This document shows, one piece after another, positions 36,251 to 49,067 of a DNA stretch of 64,000 bases (position 1 is its first letter; each line of letters begins with the position of its first letter). The notes below the pieces were generated by a model. That model did not search any database. It had not been told where the DNA came from and saw nothing but the letters and a program-made list of their open reading frames with translations. The position numbers and the translations under genes were made by a program. The stretch spans positions 108,851,908-108,915,907 of the forward strand of contig OX352763.1 of NCBI GenBank assembly GCA_947095585.1, given 5' to 3'. This DNA comes from Nephrocerus scutellatus (lineage: Eukaryota; Arthropoda; Insecta; Diptera; Pipunculidae).

Positions 36251-36489
36251 GTATACATTTTTAAGGAAAAATTACCATTAAACCTTAATATAAAACTTAG
36301 ACTACATTGCACAGATCATGTCACTCACAAGATCAATAGTTCAGATTTCTACCCTATGATCTTGAGAGTTTATACCTTCAATCTCGAACAGTTCCCGAAT
36401 TAGGTAATTTTGGGAATATTGGCGTTTTGCATAAAAATTATTTTGAATTATCTTATCTTTATGTTCAAATATGATCGTATTGTCAACAT

Positions 36490-38218
36490 CAACAATTTCT
36501 CATCATCAACATATTCGGCTATACAAGAGGGGTCCGGCCCTGACCGCCCCAAAAAGTCTACCCACCGGTCCCTATTATGAGCCTGTATCGAACACAATTC
36601 ATTGTTGTTCTCGAAGATAGAGAGAGAGCATGTATAGTTATTAAAAAATGTATCATGCATGTTGTTGCAAGAACCAACGACCGGCAGTCTTTGGAAAGTA
36701 TTCGGAAAGAGCACACCTTGCTCATGTTTGTGCGAAATAAAGATTTTGTTAGTGGTTATTTTATATAATCTTTTTTCCACTTAAATTACTGTGTTTTATT
36801 TTTTTAATATCGCCTATTATGTTGTGGTCGATACAGAGCCGATGTCATCCAGTTTGGCATCCCTAAACTTTTGGCGGGCTAGTCTACGCCATCCTTTCAG
36901 CGTAGGCTTGGCTGGCCTAGCTGTCGTGTACTATAAATCGAACCGCAAAGGACTTTCCGAGCAGGATCCTCTTCGCTCATGCGATCTAGGTGTCCTGCCC
37001 ACCGGAGCCGAGCTTAATTCTCTTCACTATGTCGACATCGCGGTAACACTCGTAGATCTCATCATTATAGAGTCTCCGGAATCGTCCTTCCTCACAATTC
37101 TGCTTAAGACTTTTCTCTCGACTACGGCTAAGAGGTCAGAATTCTCGGATACATATAAAAGTACTGGCATGACCATTTTCTTATATAACAGCAGCTTCGA
37201 TGTTATGGGTAAATTTCTGAATTTGAAGAGCCTTGCCAGACTATAGTAGGCTTTGATGGCTTTAAGCGGCGGTCTATCAACACGTGGTCTATCTGGTTGC
37301 GAGTGGCTCCATCAAGGGATACCCAGGTTGTGGATATTTTTACGCGCAAACCTTGTACTCGCCACGAACAAATTATTGCTTGCTGCCATCTCTATGGCTC
37401 GTTGTCCATAGTCATAAGTGTTCTCGTGTAAGCTATGGGTGCCAATGTACTGCCTGAATACTGGCTCCCTACCTATTTTAGCATTCATACCCCCCGCCCC
37501 CAGAATGATTTTTACATCATACTTAGGGCAGGCATTGAGTTCCCGTTCGACTGATTCAAAGAATACTTCTTTTGCATCATCTGGGGAATCCTCTGTAGGT
37601 GCGTGAACGTTTATGAGGCTTATGTTTTTAAATTTGCCCCACACGCGAAGGGTGCATAGCCGTTCATTTACTGCATTAAAGCCGATAACGGTGGGTTACA
37701 TTCTTTTGCTGACTAGAAACCCCACCCCGAGCACATGATGCCTTGCATGACAGCTGTAATATATGTCGTATTCTGTTTTTGTAGGACACCATTCCCTGTC
37801 CACCGCATCTCCTGAATTGCTGTTAAGTCAGCATTATATTTGGACAGGGTATCGGCTAGCTGCTGTGCAGCTCGAGCTCTTTACAGTGAACGTACGTTCC
37901 ATGAGAAAATTCTTAAATCGTTTAGCCGTTTTCGTTGCCGTGGTCTTCGTCGTTCATCAGTGTATCCGAGGCTGATTTTGGGTTCCTTAATAATAATTTT
38001 TTTACAGGCGAGGTTATTGGCCTCGCGCCAACCTTACTTTGAAGGGACTAGCCCGATCATTCAGCTTTTCCTGCATTGGAGGAAAATTACCAGCGACCAC
38101 CACGTGGAGGTTTGATCGCACTTCCACCAGTCAGAGATAGTTACGGCCACATGCAATTCTAGAGCATTCTGTGTTATTCCCCCTATTTCTGCTGATGGCT
38201 GACCGCTATGTTAAATAA
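36490..38218 (-). mobile_element. RTE-A LINE, copy lacking the RT
   Basis: Read on the minus strand. The leader (38218-37985, matching 770-1000) comes first, then the endonuclease start (VRSLYRARAAQQLADTLSKY, about 37910-37830), and the endonuclease body open at 37644-37312 (NVHAPTEDSPDDAKEVFFES, GMNAKIGREP). From about 37290 it passes almost directly to the RT end and C-terminal domain (37220-36840). The 3' end lies near 36490-36540. Leader and tail are both present, so the missing middle is an internal deletion, not 5' truncation. Confidence 0.8.
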
Positions 38219-39945
38219 ATATTTTTATTATTATATAGTCATTTCTTATGAACCAGTTTACAAGATTGTAGTTATTAAACCGTTACTTAAGTTTATCTAT
38301 CATTGATTCAAACAAGAAATATTATTGTATTGTATTGTACGTACGTACGTCTTTTATGACTGAAACAAAACATAAAGGGCCGAGGAGGCATACTTGTCGT
38401 ACACCAGATTGAGTAGATTAATTGTTAAATAACAAAAAAAAACTTCACCTCACTTGATGAATTGCACGTTATTCTATTAAAATAAATGTAAATTAATAAA
38501 AATAATTGCCACTAGAGCTCTGAATGGTTAGTCCTTTCGAATATGGTTATATGTACGAGTACAAAGGTATATTTCTCATCCTGATGAGAGTTGGAAAAAG
38601 TCCACAAGGTGTTAAGACCAACAAAGTACAAAACTTTTGCCATTCCATCGGACATGCCGAGCCAATGAATGCTCATCGCACTTTACAATCTGCAGATAAA
38701 TCCCTTTTGTTCTCAATTTTTTCCAGCTCCAAAAATTCACATTCAACGTCCTGCATGATGATAGTGGAACGACTAAATTAAAAATAAAAAAACCTTTTTG
38801 CTTTGCTGGGGACGTGCTAACGAATGAATTTTTTGTCTGGTTTTGTTCCCATATCCAATGCACTTCGGTCAGGTGTGGAACCAAAATCTATGAACACAAC
38901 CATGAAGTGTAGATACACTATTCGCAGTTTTCGGATCATTTCCGACAGAATCAGGTGAATCGGCGCTTTTATGTGAGTAAATAAATTCGTTATTTATTTT
39001 TTATTTTCATTTTTTCGTTTCCTGGCTTTTCCGGCGTATCGAGTATTGCAAAAAACATAGGCAGCGATTTTTTTTTTGTTATTTAACTTTGAGTTGAATA
39101 CAGCTTGTTCGTTATTATACTGCATGTTGATGAGTCTACAAATGCAGATACATAAACGCTATAGAAACCATATACGAATGCACTCATGAATACAAGTTGG
39201 ATAGTTTTACGGTGATGCGATGAGCTGCAAACAAACTACTAGTGCCATCATCTCCACGCTCGCTGTACTCGATGCATTCATTTTATACACAAAGAGGTTT
39301 TACTGTCATCCCCACAATCCAGTATATTATTTATGTATGTATGTTCTTGTTTCCTCATTAATTTTTAACCTTTTATTTACATTGAAACAAACTCAATGAA
39401 TTCTGCATTCATTTCATACTTGGATACTTTTTTTTGTAGCTACATTGATTCGAAACTAGGTACAACGAGAGAACTTTAATTTATTTCGATGGGGATGTCG
39501 CACGAATTTTCCTTGGAGGTATAAGAGATCGTTTAAGATTTTCGTTTGTCAAAATCCCAAAAACTTCAATTAGATACATTTACAAACAAAGATGTAAAAT
39601 TTGGAACTTCCATTGACTTCTTCAGAATAAAATATTATTAAAAGAATACTTAGGCTTTTGCCAAAAAAAAAAATTTAACCTTCAGATTGTCAGATACTTG
39701 CAAAATTTCCTGTCTCTTCTACGAAACATGATTTTTTACATAGCGTCATACACACAGTATTTGCCTGCCTTCATTTGCGTGCCTTTATTTGCGTGAATTG
39801 GTATAATTGCGTGCCCAGTACAATTTTATAAAGAAGTTAAGGTTAGTATTTCTATTTCGAAAAGGATAAAACGAGTTACTAGCTGTAAGTAGAGAAATAA
39901 AAAAAAACCATTTGTGATGGCGTCAAGATACAATGTACTAGAAAA
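38219..39945. other. Non-coding AT-rich stretch
   Basis: No gene or repeat recognised. There is a short gtacgtacgtacg run at 38338-38351. The overlapping open frames at 38524-38884 lie on opposite strands and have no motif. Confidence 0.45.
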
Positions 39946-39949
39946 ATAA

Positions 39950-42900
39950 ATAGAGTCCCGTTTATGGTCGAAATTAACGCCTTCTTTTGTCCAAATTTTA
40001 GCTCGTCGGACTTAACAGTCGTGAAGACAGAGGATACAGGTGGAGGTCAGCTTTTCATATCTCTCTCTGACTACTTTCCGGACGATCATACCGCAAAATT
40101 CATGGGCAAATAAATCAAGAGGGGACAATGTCCTCATGGGGTGTGATGCCAATGCCAAGCAGAGCCTCTGGTGAAGCTCAGAAGATAACGAACGGGGTGA
40201 GTTGATTTTCTCATAAAATATAATCTTAAGATAAACAACAGTGGTATTACTCTCACCTTTATCTTTCCGAGATCGGAAAGGTACAATGGATAAGAGGAAA
40301 TGATAGATGACACATTGACTACTAGTAATTTTCAATTCTGGGTTGACAACTGGACTCTCTCCACTGTCAACTCCTATTCCGATCATAGATATATAATGTT
40401 CGACCTGTCTCTCCAGTCGGAGACTCCCAAACCGCACAGGAACATTAAAAGAACGAACTGAATGAAATTCAGTAACGTTATCCAGACCAAACTGTGCAAA
40501 ATTCCTTCTATTGAACCAGTTGTTTGAAAGCTCCATGGATTTGGCCATGAAAGTATCACGCCCGATCAGTCGCAGTAGGAAAAAACATTCACCTTGGTGG
40601 AGCTATAAATTGGATAAACTCAGAAGGCTATCCAGATCCATGTTCAATATCTGCTATACTAATAAATTCAAGCAACCCTACAAGGACTACCTAAAAATAT
40701 ACAGGAAAGCTATCAGTAAAGTTAAACGACGTTCCTGGATGGAGTTCTGTCAATCTGTCAATTGTCCACAAAGGAATCGGCCAGAATATTTAAGATTCTA
40801 TCCAAAGAAAACTCTTGCCGACACTCATAAAAAGAACCTTATAAAAACGGCTGAAGCTTTGGACATCTTATTAAATACCCACTTTCCCGCATGTAATGAC
40901 TCGAGCTCAGCTCAATGGCTAAGTGCTCCTGAAAGACAGAAAAGACTGACACCATTCGAAGTGGATAAGATTATAACCCACGAAAAGGTTTACTGGACAT
41001 TCGTAGTTTTTCTACCTATAAATCACCTGGCCTAGAAGCATTCAACAAATCATGCTTCGGAAGACTATAGGTGTGCCGGCCCCTTGGTTAGTGAATATTT
41101 TCAAAAGTTGCCTACGACTTAGCTATGTTCCCTACAATTGGAGAAGAGTACGAGTTGTGTTCATCCCCAAAGCAGGCAGGTCATCGGCGAAAGATTTTAG
41201 ACCACATAGTCTATCGTCGTTCTTGCTGAAAACGATAGAGCGAATCGTAGACTACCATATAAGACTAAGCTTCGAAGATACGGCTATATCAAAATACCAG
41301 CATGCTTACCTTAAATGCAGGTACACAGAGACAACCCTCCACGAGGTAGTACGCACAATAGAATATTCCCTTTATTTCAAGCAATACACCCTTGTCAACT
41401 TTATCGATATAGAAGGCGCCTTGAACAATTTCCAGATTGTTGCCATTCAGGAGGCTCTCACTCAGTTATGGGTAGAGCATTTTATAATACGGTGGATCAT
41501 TTTCATGCTAGGTAGCAGGGTGATTCGTGGCAATCTGGGCAGTAGCAGTATTTCCAAATCAGTCGAAAGGGGAACTCCCCAGGGGGGTGTGATATTGCCC
41601 CTTCTATGGCTGCTGGTTAAAAAAAAAGACACTTGAGATAGACAGAACGAAGGCTGTCGCGTATCTAGACGACGTAGTGATACTTATGTCAGGACAGTAC
41701 CTTTCCGAGATCAACGAGATCATGGAAAGGGCTCTAGGCAGGGTTAGCTCCTAGGCTACTGGTTGTGGTCTAGGGGTTAACTCTGGCGAAACTGAAATGC
41801 TATTTTTCACCACTAATTCTAAAATACCGGACTTTGCCCTGCCCAAACTCAATGGCCAGAGACTTACGCTTACCTCAGAAGCAAAATATCTCGGCGTAAT
41901 CCTAAACAGAAAACTCAGCTGGAAGTCGAATATAGAATGTAGGGCAAAGAAAGCTTGCATTGCCATATATACTAGCAGCAAAACCATTGGCAAGAAATGG
42001 GCACTGCAGCCGAGAATGGCTCTCTGGCTGTACACAGCAGTGGTGCGCCCTATTCTTACCTATGGTGCGCTGTTCTGGTGGCCGGCAATTAATAAATGCC
42101 AGCAAGCTATGTAGAATACAAAGATTAGCAGCTGTTGGCATAACTGAAGCAGTTCGGTCCTGTCCCACCGATGCTCTTAACACAATCCTACACTTACTAC
42201 CTCCCGACCTATTTTTAAATACTACGTAGTGGCATGCAGCGCGGTCCGGCTTAGATAATCTGGGTGGTTTGCTAACAAACCGTACGTCAACTGCAATATT
42301 TTGCAGTTGTTACCAAAGGAGTTGATCCCATCTTCAACCGACTACTACACTCCTAAACTTCACTTCAATACTAGCTTTGCCGTAGAGTTTACAACTCGAG
42401 AAAGTTAGAAGGACGGGAGAGCTGTGGAGCTCTTTGATGGAAATTTATTCACCGATGGATCCAAGATGATTAATGGAGTCGGTGCTCGAGTTTACTCTGA
42501 AAACCTTACCCTTTCCTACAAGCTACCTGACTCTGCTGGTATATTCCAGACGGAGATCTAAGCGATAAGATAGGTATGTAGTGCCCTTTCTCACAATACA
42601 GAAATAGCGGCCAGCCAGCCAATCTGGTATAAAAGCCATTATTGTGATAAGCAACAATTCTAAGCTCATCAGGCAGTGCCTGGCCGTGCTGGCTCCTATA
42701 AGCCAATGCATAGACTTGACCCTAGCTTGGGTGCCAGGGCACAGCAACGTACTGTCAAAGAAGGGCATCACACTGGACACGGACTACGCTGAGACAGTCA
42801 GGTGTCCTTTGAGCTCCGTTGGGAACGTATAATTTCCTTCCTTACCATCAAAGCACAGCTAAGGTGGAGCAATTGGACCGGTGGGCAGCCATGCAGCCAA

Positions 42901-43055
42901 ACTGGGAATCCCTTACAATACCTTTTGTAGGAGCTGCTTAAATGTGAATGAGAAAGAAACTCTCATTCATTTTCTTTGCAAGTGTTCGGCCCTTGCTGCT
43001 CTTTGTTACCGCAAACTGAGTATTGCCCTCCTTTTGGACCTGAAGCATCGTTGGA
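39950..43055 (+). mobile_element. RNase H-bearing LINE (LOA/R1/I group), 3 kb copy
   Basis: ORF2 from endonuclease to RNase H, 5'-truncated. Endonuclease: VLMGCDANAKQSLW (about 40128-40170) and SDHRYIMFDLSL (about 40379-40415). Linker and RT open at 40511-41035 (HSPWWSYKLDKLRR; FEVDKIITHEK). The RT continues at 41052-41636: WRRVRVVFIPKAGRSSAKDF, NFIDIEGALNN (motif A Asp), and RGTPQGG with VILPLL. One frame change leads to the catalytic box AYLDDVVIL (about 41660-41685). The thumb is open at 41797-42114 (SEAKYLGVILNRKLSWKSN, VVRPILTYGALFWWPA). RNase H (42430-42790) shows LFTDGSKMINGVGARVY and LAWVPGHSN but is frameshifted. It ends against the copia relic. Confidence 0.85.
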
Positions 43056-43059
43056 TATA

Positions 43060-44900
43060 ACTACACTAGTATACACTAGTACATCTGTGCACTTGGTAGA
43101 TGAGCCTCATCTAACAGTACGAAAAGACTGGTTAAGAAACGTTAAACAAATTAGTACTGGTGGAAAGGTGGTAACTGCGTCTGGTGATTATTTTCAAATC
43201 TCAGCAACAGGCGACACTATGGTATTGCTTGATATAAATGGAAAATCTCATGAAACTCCAATACGTGACGTAAGATATGACGAAGGTTTAAAGTTTAACC
43301 TTATATCCTGCAAGCAGTTAGGTAAGAAAAGGCATAAAGACAACAATTATTAATGACAAAAGATCCAAAACTTCTGTTATTTAAAGAATCTGAGTCCAAC
43401 AGTTGCTGTTGACGAAAAAATACCAGAAAAAGCCTGGGCTGATAGAAAAACAAACTTAGATCATCTAAAAGTTTTTGGCTACACTGCTTACGTACATATT
43501 CCTTTAAAAAAACGTAAAAGATGGGATGCCAAATTCCAAGAATATCTTTTTGTTGGTTAATGCAAAAACTCAAAAGGATATAGAATTATCGACTAAATCA
43601 AATCATCAAATCAAGTGACCTTATCTTCGATTAAAACAAAATAATGTCATCTTGTGAAAGCGATATAAGTTTGATGCAAAAGCAAATATCGAATACAGGA
43701 GCAATGAAGCTGACAATACATTGGTAGATTGAGCAACTCCAAGATATTGATAAAGAGGAAGCAGCTAGAGAAGGCATTTTGATCGCATCGCGGGATGCTG
43801 TTGAAGAAGCTAAACAAAACGAAACTTTTGATTTGAGCTCCTATCAAGAAGATGACGTTTTGGACACACCCGAAGTCTAACCAACTCGTGAACATGGTCA
43901 ACATACACGTGGCGATTTAACGACTGCACTAGATATTGTATCTGATGGAGATGCAAAAGATGTAAAAGACGCTTATTCTCGAAGCGATGCTGAAATGTAG
44001 AAGCTAGTCATGCGTAAAGAATATGATTCACTAATCAAGAAAAATACATGGGAGTTGGTTGACTTACCAAAGGACCGAAAGCATTTTCATGCAAATAGTT
44101 TCTTCGTAAACAGAAGAACGGTATTGGTGAAACAGTACGCGACAAGGCACGTCGTGTTCGAGAATGAATGCAGGTCAGTGGTTTGGATTTTGATGCAACA
44201 TTTGTACCAGTAGTCCGTGGTACAACAACATCTATATGATGCAACCTAAGTTATTCGACAAAGAAGATGAATCTGATCACAAAAAAGTTTGCAAGTTACG
44301 CAAAGCAATTCATGGCATCAAACAATCTGGCCATTTATGGAACGAGAACTAAAAAGTATAATGCGATACTTAAAATAGTTTATAAAAGCATTGGATGTTA
44401 CAAAATTATAGGATATACAGATGCAGGCTATGCGGACAATCCCGATGACATAGTTTCTGTGAGTGGTTACACCTTCAAGTGCGGATGGCATTATAAGTTG
44501 GTCTAGCAAGAAACAAAAACCAGTTGGACGTTCAACAACCGAGGCAAGGTATATGACTCTAACTCATGTTACTCAGGAGGCTTGTTGGCTCAGGATTATG
44601 GCAATAAAGTTGCAGCGTACATCTAATGACACCATAATACAAATCGGAAGTGACAACCAAAGTTCTCTTGATCTTTCAAGAAATTCATTTCATCATGCAC
44701 GTATTCAGCATCATTTTCTTAGAGACACAGCAAAGAAAAAGGCGGGTTGAATTCTTCAAAGTGACATCAGAAGAGATGATTGCAAAAATCAATCAATCGT
44801 CGAAAGCATGAGTGGTGCAGATCAGCTATGGGAATGGGAAGTCGACTAAAATCAACAGTAACAGCAGAGAAGCACTATATCAAGTGGGGGTTTTGAAATG
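43060..44900 (+). mobile_element. Ty1/copia LTR retrotransposon relic
   Basis: Pol pieces in copia order. GAG-pre-integrase region: VVTASGDYFQISATGD, LDINGKSHETPIRDV, GLKFNLISCKQLGKK (43160-43330). Integrase C-terminal part: AWADRKTNLDHLKVFGYTAY (about 43430-43490), KGYRIID. RT start: MRKEYDSLIKKNTWELVDLP (44010-44070). RNase H: GYTDAGYADNPDD (44413-44450), VSGYTF, then SWSSKKQKPVGRSTTEARYMTL and IQIGSDNQSSLDLSRN (44490-44690). The integrase core and RT palm are largely lost. A candidate polypurine tract aagtggggg sits at 44882-44890, where the 3' LTR should start. No LTR pair is visible. Confidence 0.85.
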
Positions 44901-44954
44901 CGAACAACCCCTTAATGATGATACTGGCATGCCATCTGTGGACGAACCGGAGTA

Positions 44955-46765
44955 TCGATAATTGTTGATTGGTTTATTTAGAGCCAGCTACAACTGTGGT
45001 TACAGGAGAAAGGTTATCTTCACCCGCAAACCAGGCAATAGGCCTAGTGAGCTGCCTAAATCTTTCAGACCAATAAGTCTAACATCATTTGTCCCCAAAA
45101 TTATAAGAGACTTATTGATGTTCATATCAGAGCCTGGCTAGATACGTCTAGCCCTCTACACTCAAATTAGTTCAGATACAGGAAAGGAAAAAGCACATCT
45201 CGCTATCTAGTTAAAAAAATAGAAGGGGCTTTTCGCTCCAAGGAAATAGCTCTGTGTGCTTTCCTTGACATTGAGAGTTTCGATAACACTGGAAACCGAC
45301 TCAATAACAAGAGCAATCAATAACAGAGGTATAGGAGGCACGACGAACCAATGAAAAAGGGCCATGCTTGAAAGTCGAGTCATTATTTCCTCCTCAGGTG
45401 GAGTGTCTGTCTCGGTGACTTCAGTTAAGGGCTACCCGCAAGACAGGTACTCTCCCCCTTCTATGGTCACTAGTCATAGACAAGCCATTGGTTATGCTGA
45501 CGATTTGGCGATCATAATTAGTGGTAAGTACAGCACGACCATAACAAATGTCATGCAAGGTGCGTTCATCTTAGAATGGTGCAGTAGAGAAGGGCTCTTT
45601 ATCAATTCTTGCAAAACCGTTGTAGTGCCTTTCACGAAACGAAGATTGTCCGATATGGGACCTATAATCTTACATTAAGGTATTCCAGTGACGACTGAAC
45701 TGGAATTCTTATATCAAGTCCACCAATGAACGTGCCACTAGGGCCCTGTTGGCCTGTAAACGCCTATACGGCAGAACTTGTGGTCTTAATCCTAAAATGA
45801 TACATTGGATGTATACTATGATGGTGAGACCAATTAAAACGTACGCGGCCATCATATGGTGGCCGAAAATTCTTGAACGGACAACGGTAATTAAGCTTCA
45901 GAAGCAACAAAGACTTGCCTGTCTAGGTATAACGGGTGATATGCGCACTTGTCATACGACTGCTTTAAAGTAATTTGTTCGTTTCTCTTTTGCGCACAGA
46001 AATTTAAGCTTTCTTTTCGGTCTTCTTGGGCAAAAGTGCTGCCTGGATATTCGGTAAAACACCACCTTGAGCAATGGATCGAAGATGGATTCTGGATTGG
46101 GAGCTGGGCTATTCGGACCCAACACTAAAGTCTCAATACCGATGGGTAAGAGTCCCACTATTTTCCAAGCGGAACTCCATGCCATTGAGGTCTGCGCTAG
46201 AATAAACCTTAGTAAGGGTATTATAAGTGCTACAATTTATATCTTTTCAGATAGTCAGGCAGCACTGAAAGCGCTATCGCCCAGCATTATGGACTCTAAG
46301 TTAAAAGCTGCTACGATGCACTGCAATCCCTAGCAGGGCTCAACAGGGTAAAACTTGGTTGGGTCCCAGGTCGCCAGGGTGTTGCAGGCAGCGAACATGC
46401 AGATGATCAATCCAGGGTTGGTTCAGAATCTGCGTTCTTAGGACCCGGAACCTAACTGAGGTATCAGCTGGGCTATCACCACAGCGATGATTAATAAATG
46501 GAAAAGAAAACTTCGCCTGGCCCACTGGGATAATATCCAAGGATTTAGAACAATCCAAACGGTTAATCAGGCCCTTTTCCTATAAGATAATCCTGGTTAA
46601 GGAGACATATTTTCCACAAGGCATTATGTTCGTCGGCGGATCTGCGTAATTCTGCCACTAAGGATTTACTATCCTTCATTAGGAAGGTAGTAGTACGATA
46701 CAATAGATCTTTTCAGGTCGCAGTATGAGTCAATTGGGCTAGGATTTTGTCTTAAAATAAATAAT
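44955..46765 (+). mobile_element. RNase H-bearing LINE (LOA/R1/I group), copy with TAA-rich tail
   Basis: 5'-truncated ORF2. It starts in the RT (LFRASYNCGYRRKVIFTRKP, SFRPISLTSFVPKII) at about 44960-45110. The RT core has decayed but keeps an intact YADD box (IGYADDLAIIISG, 45490-45525). Thumb region open at 45749-45973 (MMVRPIKTYAAIIWWPK, QRLACLGITGDMRT). RNase H at 46067-46333 is well preserved: [30 protein letters not shown] (Glu), FSDSQAALKAL (Asp). The following block has a decayed PGH motif (GWVPGRQG). It ends with an aaataaataataaaaataa tail (46753-46775). Confidence 0.8.
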
Positions 46766-48795
46766 AAAAATAATTGTGTTGCCAGCTATATCAGCATCTT
46801 GTTTCAATTGCGCCAATGTAAGTTTTCTTTCTTTCACAAATTAACTTCAATAAAGTAACTGCGATATTTTCTTTAACTTTATTCAACATTGCGTTTCATT
46901 TCACTAAAAACTATTTTTTCAAAACATTTAGAGTTTTCCGAATGAATTCGTTAACATGTGAACACCTCCGCATTATTTTGTTCACATTATCGCGTTTCGA
47001 CTGTATTGTTTTTTAAATGTTTCTGATTACGTTTATTTACTAACAATTTCTCTTCAAAAGTAATCAGAAATTACTTATTTAGTAGGTTTCTTATATTTTG
47101 TTTAATTGAATGTTAAAATCTACTATAATTTTGAAAATTTGAATTTTTTTCACCTTTTTACGCACAACAAAAATTACTCCACATGAACACTGTACTCCAT
47201 TTTGAACTCTATGTGTGTACCCAACGTTTTCTCCAGCCAATCGCAATTAATAGATAATTTAAAAATGCAAACACTTTTGTTATTTTGTTGTCTTACACAT
47301 TACACAAACACATTACTGAATGATTTTTTAATTAAAAATTTCCAAAAAACATTTTTTTGGTTGCAAATGTATGTTTTTAAAAATTCTCTAACTTGGCACC
47401 AACGAACGAAAATCACAACACGAACACACTGTCGCCGCTGCACGTCAGAAGGTCATTGGCGATGAATTTTTTATAACGGCCAAAATGTCAAAGAGGAAAT
47501 CTGCGTTCTTCCGCCCGTTCAGTGTTTACTCGTTCATTTTGCAACTGATCGTTAGAAAATTGACAGATAGAGAAAAATAGCGAGAAAGAGAGAGAGAGGA
47601 AGTAGAAAAAGAAATGAAACCAATTTCCCATTAATTTTTGACACATTTCCAATTCTTGGTATTTTTTTAAACTTTCTTGTAATTAAAATTTTTATTGCAA
47701 TTTTTATCACTACACACGCACACACTACACAGTTACACACTGAGAAAAGCAAAAACAAAATCCCAGAAAATACCAACTCCTCGTACACTTGTTGGAAAAA
47801 AGAAATTTCTTATCCGCTCGAACGGAGGCTGAAAGCCTACTGGATGTTCTTGCAACGGATGGACCAGCAGAAGGCTCGTCTGCTCTTTTCACCCAGCATT
47901 TAATTCGAACGGAAAATACACAAAATATGACTAACGGCGGGCGACTAACACCGACCGACACCGACGACGACTGAGAAGAACTGAACAACAGTAATGACGA
48001 ATTGCTGTTGGTTCGATTGGCGCGTATCGTCAGAACACCAACAGGCAGCAGCACATCAATTGGGTGGTTGTATTGTGGCCTACCATAATGGAAAGAGATC
48101 TAGGACTGGAAGCTATTATTAGCTTTGGCTTAGATGAAGAAAGAAAAAAAGAGATTCCCTTTTCTTGGCTCGTTTAGGTGCGCCTGCGTTGGATGAATTG
48201 TTGCTCTTTGCTGGAAGTTTCCCCTGTCGAAATAATCAACATACTTTGTTGTTGTTGTTTTCTTTTTAGCTAACAAGTGGAGCAACAGATGAAATATGTT
48301 CCACGCGCTCGCTCACTGTATTGTTTGTGACGTGACAGTGGCACAGTTCCACAGGGGGAGCACCATTGGAACACTAGCTGTTGCGCTTATTATGGAAAGT
48401 GTGGCAAGAATTTTCAGTTCACCTGGTCGGCGGGGTAACTTGTTAGCTGATAAAGAGATGAATGATGATGCCTAATATGCATTGGCTAAGATGAGAGAAC
48501 ATTTTGTTTGTCGATTTTCAAAAAGATGTTGCCAGCAGTTCCCAATTCCGGTAATATTGAATTATTAATGTAGGTCTATACTACAGTTTTATGACAACTA
48601 ATCATCACGCCCACTTTTTTGTAGAAAATGTGTATTTGTTATTGAAACACGGTCGCGCAGGTGTTTAGTCAGGTCAATCGTAGTAGCCGACAATAGCATG
48701 GAAGCAGAAATACGCAAACCAGCTACTTAAATCCAATAATGAAGACTACTGTCAAAGCAGGATTTTTGGCACATTCCATAGCTGCTTTTATATGA
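46766..48795. other. Non-repetitive stretch with a GC-richer island
   Basis: 46766-47440 is AT-rich without features. 47440-48070 is GC-richer. It holds a 109-codon open frame on the minus strand (47725-48054, Ser-rich) and a 61-codon one on the plus strand (47789-47974), neither with a motif. An initiator-like TCAGTG lies near 47519 on the plus strand. It might be a 5' exon or promoter of an unseen gene; I cannot decide. Confidence 0.3.
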
Positions 48796-48799
48796 GACA

Positions 48800-48885
48800 A
48801 AGGTCATAAGGTTCCAAAATTTGGGTGCTCAGCAAAAATTACTCTTCGAGAGGAAAACGCTTACGGGGAATTGTTGGCCACGTAA
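48800..48885 (+). mobile_element. RTE-A C-terminal scrap
   Basis: aaatttgggtgctcagcaaaa, then tcgagaggaaaacgcttacgg and gaattgttggcc match 2145-2220 of the first RTE-A copy. About 85 bp only. Confidence 0.6.
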
Positions 48886-49067
48886 AGGATTGCACTTTAA
48901 ATTCGCGCTCCACTGTCATCATTTGCTGACGAATATTGGATCTTTTTTTTAACAATTGCGCTTCAAGGAGTTCGTAGTACCCTTATAATGCTTGGCTATA
49001 AGCTTGGCACAACGTGCGCATTAACAAACAAGTAAATGTAAAAAAACTTAGTTTTTCGGGTTCAGAC

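Noticed and set aside
40012..40548. 178-codon minus-strand frame
   Set aside because: Antisense to the endonuclease of the plus-strand LINE, whose motifs (GCDANAK, SDHRY) are recognisable.
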